Shown piece after piece: positions 31,069 through 37,783 of a stretch of DNA of 47,375 bases. The stretch covers positions 1 through 47,375 of the forward strand of contig PQAH01000037.1 in the NCBI GenBank assembly GCA_003105195.1, written 5' to 3'. Below the pieces are notes generated by a model. The model saw only the letters and a list, made by a program, of their open reading frames with translations, was not told where the DNA came from and searched no databases. Every line of letters starts with the position of its first letter. The first letter of the stretch is position 1. This DNA is from Bradyrhizobiaceae bacterium (GTDB lineage Bacteria > Pseudomonadota > Alphaproteobacteria > Rhizobiales > Xanthobacteraceae). The translations under genes and the position numbers were made by a program.

Positions 31069-32049
31069 ATGGACAGACGCTGTTTCGTCGTGGGTTCCGC
31101 GGCTTCGGCGGCCGCGCTCTCGCTTTCGCCGTCATGGGCGCAGGAGGCCTATCCGTCGCGTCCCGTCACCTTCGTCAATCCGTTTCCGCCGGGCGGCGCC
31201 GTGGACGTGGTCGCCCGGCCGCTCGCCGCCGTGCTCGAGCCGATCGTCAAGCAGCCGGTGGTGATCGAGACCAAGGCCGGCGCGGCCGGCCAGGTCGGCG
31301 CGCAGTACGCCGCCAATGCCAGGCCCGACGGCTACACGCTGTTGATGCACATCACCTCGATCTCGGGCTTCGCCGAGGTCGACAAGCTGTTCGGGCGGGC
31401 GCCGAAGTTCACGCGCGCGGACTTCATCCCGGTCGCGCGCTTCATCGCCGACCCGATGCTGATCGTGGTCAACGACCAGCAGCCCTACAAGACCCTGAAG
31501 GAGTTCGTCGACGACGCCAAGAAGCGGCCGAACGGCATCGTCATGTCGTCCTCGGGCCTCTACGGCGCGCTGCACCTGCCCATGGCCCTGTTCAACAAGG
31601 CGGCCGGCATCGAGCTCCGCCATCTGCCGACCGCGGGCGGCGGCCCGGCGCTGACCGCGCTGCTCGGCAACAATTCCCAGGTGCTGTGCTCCTCGATCGC
31701 GGCGGCGAGCGGCCAGCTCAAGGCCGGCAAGCTGCGCGCGCTCGCCTCCTTCGGCGGCAGGCGCGCGCCGGCGCTTCCCGACGTGCCGACGCTCAAGGAG
31801 CTCGGCTACGATGTCGAGTTCTATCTCTGGGTCGGCCTGTTCGCGCCCAAGGGCACCCCCGACGCCATGATTGCGGCCTGGCGCGAGTTCTCGCGCAAGG
31901 CAGCGGCCGCAGAGGCCTTCAAGAAGGCCATGGGCAATGTCGGCCAGGACGTCGCCTACCTGGACCAGCCCGAGTTCAAGGCCTTCTGGGACGCCGACGC
32001 CCAGCGCGTCGAGGCCGCCGTGCAGGCGATCGGGCGGGTCCAGGGCTAG
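31069..32049 (+). CDS. tctC: Tripartite tricarboxylate transporter binding protein (TctC/Bug family)
   Basis: A 326-residue periplasmic receptor. MDRRCFVVG gives a twin-arginine-like start and the signal region ends near SWAQ (residue 24-25). Family blocks are YPSRPVTFVNPFPPGGAVDVV, cut here as YPSRPVTFVNPFPPGG, then VIETKAGAAGQVGAQYAANA, RPDGYTLLMH and a C-terminal LPDVPTLKELGYDVEF. It captures carboxylates for the TctAB permease encoded just downstream. A GGGAGG box precedes the ATG. A 157-base gap separates it from the SDR gene, so a promoter could lie between. Confidence 0.93.
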   Translation: MDRRCFVVGSAASAAALSLSPSWAQEAYPSRPVTFVNPFPPGGAVDVVARPLAAVLEPIVKQPVVIETKAGAAGQVGAQYAANARPDGYTLLMHITSISGFAEVDKLFGRAPKFTRADFIPVARFIADPMLIVVNDQQPYKTLKEFVDDAKKRPNGIVMSSSGLYGALHLPMALFNKAAGIELRHLPTAGGGPALTALLGNNSQVLCSSIAAASGQLKAGKLRALASFGGRRAPALPDVPTLKELGYDVEFYLWVGLFAPKGTPDAMIAAWREFSRKAAAAEAFKKAMGNVGQDVAYLDQPEFKAFWDADAQRVEAAVQAIGRVQG

Positions 32050-32062
32050 CAAGGGCGCGCTC

Positions 32063-32506
32063 ATGCTCAAGGCCGACCACGTCGCCGGGGGCGCGTTCGT
32101 CGTCCTCGGCCTCGTGGTGTTCGCGCTCTCGGGCGAGCTTCCCTTCGGCACCCTGTCGCAGCCGGGCGCCGGCATGATGCCGAAGCTCGCGGCCGGCCTG
32201 ATGATGGCGTTCGCCGTCGTGCTGATGGCGACTGCGCGCGACGGTGAGCCGTTCTCCGCGATCGACTGGCGCGACGGCGGCCATGCGGCGCTGGTGGTCG
32301 CGATCGCGGCCGCCGCGGCCGCGCTCTACACCACCCTCGGCTTCATCCTCACGATGTCGCTCCTGGTCTTCGCCCTGCTGGTGGTGGTCGAGCGCAAGCA
32401 CCCGCTGCCGGCGGCGCTCTACGCGGTCGCCCTCACGCTCGCGGCCTACTGGCTGTTCGGCAAGGCCTTGAAGGCGCCGGTGCCGCGCGGGCTGCTGGGG
32501 TTTTGA
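32063..32506 (+). CDS. tctB: Tripartite tricarboxylate transporter small permease (TctB)
   Basis: A 147-residue membrane protein with about four helices, such as GGAFVVLGLVVFALSG and HAALVVAIAAAAAALYTTLG. The first loop has SQPGAGMMPKLAAGLMM, the TctB landmark. It lies 13 bases after tctC and its stop overlaps the tctA start as TGATG. It forms the integral-membrane complex with TctA. Confidence 0.9.
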   Translation: MLKADHVAGGAFVVLGLVVFALSGELPFGTLSQPGAGMMPKLAAGLMMAFAVVLMATARDGEPFSAIDWRDGGHAALVVAIAAAAAALYTTLGFILTMSLLVFALLVVVERKHPLPAALYAVALTLAAYWLFGKALKAPVPRGLLGF

Positions 32507-34029
32507 TGGAAACGACCCTCGACAGCCTGCTGCTCGGCTTCTCGGTCGCGTTCCGTCCCGACGTGCTCTGGTACGCCTTCCTCGGCTGCCTGGTCGGCAC
32601 GCTGGTCGGCATGCTGCCGGGGATCGGGCCGCTCGCCGGCATCAGCATCCTCTTGCCCATCACCTTCGGCCTCGACGCCACCAAGGCGATCGTGATGCTC
32701 GCCGGCATCTATTACGGCTCGCAGTACGGCGGGTCGACCACCTCGATCCTGCTGCGGATCCCGGGCGAGGCCGCCTCGGTGATGACCTGCATCGACGGCA
32801 ACGCCATGGCGCGCAAGGGGCGCGCCGGCCCTGCGCTCTGCATCGCGGCGGTCGGGTCCTTCATCGCCGGCACCTTCGGCGTGATCATGCTCACCGTGAT
32901 CGCTCCGCCGCTCGCCGTCGTCGCGCTGCGCTTCGGACCGCCCGAATACACCGCATTGCTGGTGCTCGGCCTGATCTTCCTCGCCTACATGTCGACCGGC
33001 TCGCTCGTCCGCACCCTGCTGATGGCGGCGCTCGGCCTGCTCTTCGGTACCGTCGGCATCGACGTGATGACCGGGCATTTCCGCTACAGCTTCGACATTC
33101 CGGAGCTCGGCGACGGGCTCGGCATCGTGCCGGTCGCGGTCGGCCTGTTCGGCCTGGGCGAGATCCTGGCGACGCCGAGCCGGCAGGTCGCGGGCCCCGT
33201 GCACCGGCCGCGCCTGCGCGAGCTCTGGCCGAGCCGCCAGGAATGGCGCCAGGCCCGCATGCCGATCGCGCGCGGCTCGCTGCTCGGCTTCCTGATCGGC
33301 ATCATCCCGGGCTCGGCGCACATCATCTCGAGCTTCCTCTCCTACGCGGTGGAGCGGCGCGTCTCGGCGCATCCCGAGGAGTTCGGCAAGGGTGCGGTCG
33401 CGGGCGTCGCGGGCCCCGAGTCCGCCAACAATGCGGCCTCCACCGGCGCCTTCGTGCCCATGCTGGCGCTCGGCATCCCGACCGGTCCGGTGACGGCCGT
33501 GCTGATCGCCGCGCTGCTGATCCACGGCATCCCGCCCGGCCCCACGCTGGTCGCCGACCATCCCAACGTGTTCTGGGGCTTCGTCGCCTCCATGTATGTC
33601 GGCAACCTGATGCTGCTCGCGCTCAACCTGCCGCTGGTCGGGCTGTTCGTGAACCTCTTGCGCATCCCCTACGCCTATCTCTATCCGCTGATCATCATGT
33701 TCTGCGTGATCGGCGTCTACGAGGTGAACCACTCGATCGTCGACGTCTGGATCATGCTGATCATGGGCGTGGTCGGCTACGCGCTGAAGAAGTTCAAGTT
33801 CGATCCCGCCCCCCTGGTGCTCGGCCTGGTGATCGCGCCGATCTTCGAGATGAGCCTGCGCCAGTCGCTGATCATGTCCGACGGCGGCTGGCTGATCTTC
33901 GTGCAGCGCCCGATCGCGCTCGCCCTGCTGGTCGTCAGCGCCGCCCTGCTCGCGCTCTCCGCGCTCTCCTTCCTCTCCGCCCGCCGCGACTGGCGCGCCA
34001 GGCTCGCCGAGGAGGCCGCGGACTCGTAG
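32506..34029 (+). CDS. tctA: Tripartite tricarboxylate transporter large permease (TctA)
   Basis: A 507-residue polytopic permease starting METTLDSLLLGFSVAF. Signature blocks are GMLPGIGPLAGISILLPITF, YYGSQYGGSTTSILLRIPGE, AASVMTCIDGNAMARKG and GPESANNAASTGAFVPML, which include the two repeated gly/pro-rich loops of the family. The ATG overlaps the tctB stop. It uses an ion gradient to import a carboxylate delivered by TctC. It ends the plus-strand gene group and converges with the GctB-like gene; palindromes fill the gap. Confidence 0.94.
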   Translation: METTLDSLLLGFSVAFRPDVLWYAFLGCLVGTLVGMLPGIGPLAGISILLPITFGLDATKAIVMLAGIYYGSQYGGSTTSILLRIPGEAASVMTCIDGNAMARKGRAGPALCIAAVGSFIAGTFGVIMLTVIAPPLAVVALRFGPPEYTALLVLGLIFLAYMSTGSLVRTLLMAALGLLFGTVGIDVMTGHFRYSFDIPELGDGLGIVPVAVGLFGLGEILATPSRQVAGPVHRPRLRELWPSRQEWRQARMPIARGSLLGFLIGIIPGSAHIISSFLSYAVERRVSAHPEEFGKGAVAGVAGPESANNAASTGAFVPMLALGIPTGPVTAVLIAALLIHGIPPGPTLVADHPNVFWGFVASMYVGNLMLLALNLPLVGLFVNLLRIPYAYLYPLIIMFCVIGVYEVNHSIVDVWIMLIMGVVGYALKKFKFDPAPLVLGLVIAPIFEMSLRQSLIMSDGGWLIFVQRPIALALLVVSAALLALSALSFLSARRDWRARLAEEAADS

Positions 34030-34141
34030 GGGGGGGCATCGCGCCGTCTCGGACTTTCGATCCATGCATGGCGCTTCGGCGCGATGCCCGCGCGGTGCTG
34101 CCCGGCGATTCGGCTCTGCTCGTAGCGTGGGTTGCCTTGCA

Positions 34142-34230
34142 GGGTGCAATGGCCGCGCAGCGGCGTACTGCACCGGCAGCGCCCACCGCGTGTGGCGTGG
34201 TGCAATACGGCGCTACGCGCCTATCGCACC
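34142..34230. repeat. Paired ggtgca hairpins between the convergent tctA and gctB-like genes
   Basis: Hairpin one has arms ggtgca (34143-34148) and tgcacc (34169-34174) with an inner gccgc/gcggc match. Hairpin two has arms ggtgcaata (34199-34207) and tatcgcacc (34222-34230) with one mismatch. A gtagcgtgggttgcc segment stands just before. The second hairpin covers the last six codons of the gctB-like gene. Confidence 0.75.
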
Positions 34231-34992
34231 CTGCGGAGACCAACCCGCCCTGCGGATCCCGAACACTCTCTCGGCGAACTGCGGATAGACCTCGGCGAGC
34301 TGCGGCGCCACGGTCTCGCGCATCAGGCGGATCGTCTCCGCGGAGGGCGCCGGCGTCACCGGCACGCTGTCGGGGCGGTCGAAGTCGAAGCCCGTGTGCT
34401 CGATCACCTCCGCGACCGTATGCCCGGGATGCACGCTCTCCAGGCGGAAGCGGCGGCGTGCGCGCTCGAAGGCGAACAGGCAGCGGTTGGTGACCAGCGC
34501 GACCGGCCCGCCCGGCCGGTGGACGTTCGGCGCGCTCGTCCCCGGCGCGCTGACGAAGGAGACGCGCGGCACCAGGGTGCGGCGCGAGTGCTCGAGCCGG
34601 AACAGGATCACCTTCGGCACCACGTAGTAGAGATAGGCGGAGCCGAACGAGCCCGGGAAGCGCACCGTCGGCTTGTCGTAGTCGCCGATGCTCACCAGGT
34701 TGATGTTCCCTTCGCCGTCGATCTCGCCGCCCGAGAGGAAGAACACGTCGATGCGCCCCTGGCCCGCGCAGTCGAACAGCTCGCGCCCGCCGTCGTTGAA
34801 GAAGGTGTGCCGCCGGCTGCCGAGCAGCGAGACAGTGGGCCGCCCGTTGCCCCGCGCCCGTGCGGTCAGCGCGGCGGTCGCCGGGATCGGCGAGGCGTTG
34901 CCGATCGCCACGTGGCGCGCCTCGCCGATCAGCCGCGCGATCGTGTCGGCGAGCAGTTCCTCGTCGCGGACCTCAGGCGGCGCGCCGCTCAT
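34213..34992 (-). CDS. GctB-like CoA-transferase-fold subunit without an obvious catalytic Glu
   Basis: A 259-residue protein of the glutaconate CoA-transferase subunit B type. Matches include FFLSGGEIDGEGNINLVSIG, SFVSAPG, and late HTVAEVIEHTGFDFD and IRLMRETVAPQLAEVYPQF. In classical GctB an ESG motif carries the catalytic glutamate; here the aligned strand reads TVSLLGSRRH, with no Glu. IpdAB of actinobacteria is a known case of this fold acting as a ring hydrolase without that Glu. The gene overlaps the subunit A gene by 20 bases. Its last residues, about AGWSPQGAIGA, are encoded by a dispersed repeat. Confidence 0.85.
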   Translation of the reverse strand: MSGAPPEVRDEELLADTIARLIGEARHVAIGNASPIPATAALTARARGNGRPTVSLLGSRRHTFFNDGGRELFDCAGQGRIDVFFLSGGEIDGEGNINLVSIGDYDKPTVRFPGSFGSAYLYYVVPKVILFRLEHSRRTLVPRVSFVSAPGTSAPNVHRPGGPVALVTNRCLFAFERARRRFRLESVHPGHTVAEVIEHTGFDFDRPDSVPVTPAPSAETIRLMRETVAPQLAEVYPQFAERVFGIRRAGWSPQGAIGA

Positions 34993-35791
34993 GCACGTGC
35001 TCGTCGAGGTAGCGCGCGAAGCCCTCGGCCGTCGCGGCGAGCCGGGCATAGTCGGCGAGGTGCGCCGTGTCCGCCGGGTAGTGGTCGGCGAGCGGCAGCG
35101 GCCAGGCGCCGCGCGGCGCCAGCGCGACGCTCTCGACATAGAAGCCCGCGAGCGTGCCGGCCGCGAGCGCCGGATCCTCGAGCAGGTTGCCGTCGCTGAG
35201 CCGCTCGACCGTGACGATGGTGCGCGCCGCCGCATGCGCCATCAGGACGAGCTCCCGGTCGCGACCGATGAAGACGTTGCCGTCGCGGTCGGCCAGCGCG
35301 GCATGGAACAGCGCCACGTCCGGCGCGAGCGCCGGCAGCGCCACGATCGGATCGTCCGCGCCGAACGGGTTCTCGATCACCCGCCAGTCGGGGCGGTGCG
35401 CCAGCACGTCGGAGCCGATCAGGCCGCGCAGCGGCATGAACGGCACGCCCTTCTCGGCGGCCTGCAGCTGCGCGTAGAGCGCCGGGCAGGTCGCGTCCTT
35501 CATGCGCAGCGTGCCGCCGAGGATCGCGGCCGTGAAGCGCGGCGCCGGCCCGAGCTCGCCGAGGCTGACGGCCGAGGTCTCGAGCGTGGCGACGCAGCCG
35601 GCGCCGATCAAGAGGTCCGCCTGCAGCGTGGAGGTCGGCAGCGCCACCAGGTGCAGGCGCCTCACCCGGCGCCGGATCAGCGCCCGCGTCGCCGCCATGG
35701 CGACGCCCGAGACCTCGCGCGGCACCACCAGCACGGCGCCGTCGGCAATCGACGCCACCGCCTCTTCGATGCTGCCCGCCAGCATGGCCAT
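34973..35791 (-). CDS. GctA-like CoA-transferase-fold subunit
   Basis: A 272-residue protein of the glutaconate CoA-transferase subunit A type. Matching blocks are IEEAVASIADGAVLVVP, the DLLIGAGCVATLETS strand, PFMPLRGLIGSDVL, VIENPFGADDPIVALPALAP, DVALFHAALADRDGNVFIGR and TIVTVERLSD. It should pair one-to-one with the overlapping subunit B. The start has GGTGAG a few bases before the first of two in-frame ATGs. It follows the LysE-type gene by five bases, so it belongs to the operon starting with the aminotransferase. The substrate is unknown. Confidence 0.86.
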   Translation of the reverse strand: MAMLAGSIEEAVASIADGAVLVVPREVSGVAMAATRALIRRRVRRLHLVALPTSTLQADLLIGAGCVATLETSAVSLGELGPAPRFTAAILGGTLRMKDATCPALYAQLQAAEKGVPFMPLRGLIGSDVLAHRPDWRVIENPFGADDPIVALPALAPDVALFHAALADRDGNVFIGRDRELVLMAHAAARTIVTVERLSDGNLLEDPALAAGTLAGFYVESVALAPRGAWPLPLADHYPADTAHLADYARLAATAEGFARYLDEHVHERRAA

Positions 35792-35796
35792 GGGAC

Positions 35797-36408
35797 TCAC
35801 CGCTCCGCGAACGCCAGCCGCGCGCCGAGCGCCGCGAAGGCGGCCGCGAAGGTGCGGCGCATCCAGGCGAGCACGCGCGGGCGCGAGATGATGTGGTGGC
35901 GCACCGAGGCCGCGAACAGGCCGTAGCCGACGAACACCACGAAGGTCAGCGCCATGAACACCGCGCTGAGCAGCAGCATGTGCCCGAGCGCATCGGCCTG
36001 GTCGGCACGCACGAACTGCGGCAGGAAGGCGAGGAAGAAGATCGAGAGCTTCGGGTTGAGGATGTTGATCAGGACCGCCGTGACGGTCACCTGGATCGCC
36101 GAGCGCGCGCCGACCTCCGGCTCGACCCGCAGCGCCCCGGTCTCCTTGAGCGCGCTCCACGCCATGTAGAGCAGGTAGGCGACGCCGAGATATTTCAGGA
36201 CCTGGAAGGCGAGGGCGCTGGTGTGCAGCAACGCCGCCAGCCCCAGGATCGCGGCCGCCATGTGCGGGATGATGCCGAGCGTGCAGCCGAAGGCCGCGAC
36301 CACGCTCGCGCGCGCGCCGCGCGAGAGGCCGGCCGCCAGCGTGAACAGCACGCCGGTGCCGGGCGAGGCGATCACGATCAGCGAGGTGACCAGGAATTCG
36401 ATGCTCAT
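35797..36408 (-). CDS. LysE-family exporter
   Basis: A 203-residue inner-membrane protein with about six helices. Its start MSIEFLVTSLIVIASPGTGV carries the family's ASPGP-like motif (ASPGTG). RGARASVVAAFGCTLG, YLGVAYLLYMAWSALK and a late ILNPKLSIFFLAFLPQF (the NPK motif) follow. Relatives export amino acids such as lysine, threonine or homoserine. It lies two bases after the aminotransferase stop, so it may export the amino acid handled by that enzyme or relieve its accumulation. Confidence 0.9.
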   Translation of the reverse strand: MSIEFLVTSLIVIASPGTGVLFTLAAGLSRGARASVVAAFGCTLGIIPHMAAAILGLAALLHTSALAFQVLKYLGVAYLLYMAWSALKETGALRVEPEVGARSAIQVTVTAVLINILNPKLSIFFLAFLPQFVRADQADALGHMLLLSAVFMALTFVVFVGYGLFAASVRHHIISRPRVLAWMRRTFAAAFAALGARLAFAER

Positions 36409-36410
36409 GG

Positions 36411-37616
36411 TCACTCCGCCGCGGCGCGCGCCGGGCTCGCCTGCGCCGTGAAATGGTCCATGGCGGCCTGCACGCCGCCCTTGCGCACCGGGACGCCGGC
36501 GAGGGCGAGGCCCATCTCGACGCCCGCGAGCGTGCCGAGGATGGTGAGATCGTTGGTGTCGCCGAGATGGCCGATGCGGAACACCTTGCCGGCGATCTTG
36601 GAAAGCCCGGTGCCGAGCGAGACGTCGAAATGCTCCAGCGCGGTCTTGCGGAACTGGTCGGCGTCGTGGCCGGCCGGCATCAGCACGGCGGTGAGGGAGG
36701 ACGAATAGTGCTTCGGCTCGCGGCACCACACCTCGAGCCCCCAGGCGCGCACCGCGCGGCGCGTCGCCTCGGCGTGGCGGTCGTGGCGCGCGAACACGTT
36801 CTCGAGCCCTTCCTCGTGCAGCATGTCGATCGCCTCGGCGAGGCCGTAGAGCAGGTTGGTGGCCGGCGTATAGGGGAAATAGCCGGTCTTGTTGGACGCG
36901 ATCATCTCGTCCCAGGCCCAGTAGGACCGGGGCAGCCTCGCGTCCTTGGTCGCGGCGAGCGCCTTCCCGCTCAGCGCGTTGAAGCCGAGCCCCGGCGGCA
37001 GCATCAGGCCCTTCTGCGAGCCGCCCACCGTGACGTCCACGCCCCACTCGTCGTGGCGGTAGTCGATCGAGGCGAGCGAGGAGATGGTGTCCACCATCAG
37101 CAGCGCCGGATGGCCGGCCGCGTCGATCGCCTTGCGCACCTCGCCGACCTGCGTGACGCAGCCCGTCGAGGTCTCGTTGTGCACCACGCACACCGCCTTG
37201 ATCGCGTGTGCCTTGTCCTCCTTCAGCCGCGCCTCGATCGCGGCCGGGTCGGCGCCCGCGCGCCAGTCCGAGGGGATGAACTCCGGCGCCAGGCCGAGCT
37301 TCACGGCCATCGACTTCCACAGCGTCGCGAAATGCCCGGTCTCGTACATCAGCACCTTGTCGCCCGGCGAGAGCGTATTGCTCAGTGCCGCCTCCCAGGC
37401 GCCGGTGCCCGAGCTCGGATAGATCACGACCGGGCTCGCGGTCTTGAACACGGTCTTGATGCCGTCGAGCACGCGGCGGCCGAGCTTCTGGAAGTCCGGG
37501 CCCCGGTGGTCGATCACCGGCATGTCCATCGCCCGCAGGATCCGGTCCGGCACCGGCGTCGGGCCGGGGATCTGCAGGAAATGACGTCCGGCCGTGCGGG
37601 ACGAGTTCTGGGGCAT
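36411..37616 (-). CDS. Serine/alanine-glyoxylate aminotransferase family enzyme
   Basis: A 401-residue PLP enzyme of fold type I, class V. N-terminal HFLQIPGPTPVPDRILRAM, SSGTGAWEAALSN, VVHNETSTGC, LLMVDTISSLASIDY (D176 on PLP) and GGSQKGLMLPPGLGF (K202, Schiff base) are all present. Relatives convert serine and glyoxylate to hydroxypyruvate and glycine, or alanine and glyoxylate to pyruvate and glycine. A neighbouring LysE exporter and GctAB pair make the exact substrate doubtful. It is the first gene of the operon, divergent from the large FAD/Fe-S dehydrogenase. Confidence 0.9.
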   Translation of the reverse strand: MPQNSSRTAGRHFLQIPGPTPVPDRILRAMDMPVIDHRGPDFQKLGRRVLDGIKTVFKTASPVVIYPSSGTGAWEAALSNTLSPGDKVLMYETGHFATLWKSMAVKLGLAPEFIPSDWRAGADPAAIEARLKEDKAHAIKAVCVVHNETSTGCVTQVGEVRKAIDAAGHPALLMVDTISSLASIDYRHDEWGVDVTVGGSQKGLMLPPGLGFNALSGKALAATKDARLPRSYWAWDEMIASNKTGYFPYTPATNLLYGLAEAIDMLHEEGLENVFARHDRHAEATRRAVRAWGLEVWCREPKHYSSSLTAVLMPAGHDADQFRKTALEHFDVSLGTGLSKIAGKVFRIGHLGDTNDLTILGTLAGVEMGLALAGVPVRKGGVQAAMDHFTAQASPARAAAE

Positions 37617-37647
37617 CGGCGTGTCCTTGGCTGCTTCGCGCGACAAT

Positions 37648-37706
37648 CCACAAGCTGACCGAGCGTAACCACTCTCGCGGCCGATGCGAAGGGGTTCGGC
37701 TTGTGG
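37648..37706. promoter_or_regulatory. Spaced inverted repeat in a divergent promoter region
   Basis: Arms ccacaagc (37648-37655) and gcttgtgg (37699-37706) are exact reverse complements 43 bases apart, between the aminotransferase operon and the FAD/Fe-S dehydrogenase gene. A direct repeat gatgcgaa also occurs at 37683-37690 and 37719-37726. These could bind a shared regulator; no regulator gene is adjacent. Confidence 0.4.
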
Positions 37707-37783
37707 CTATCAAGGCCGGATGCGAAACTTGGTCAAGAACAATCCCGGCGCGCATGGTGCCGGACATCGAGTAGGCGGTGGGA

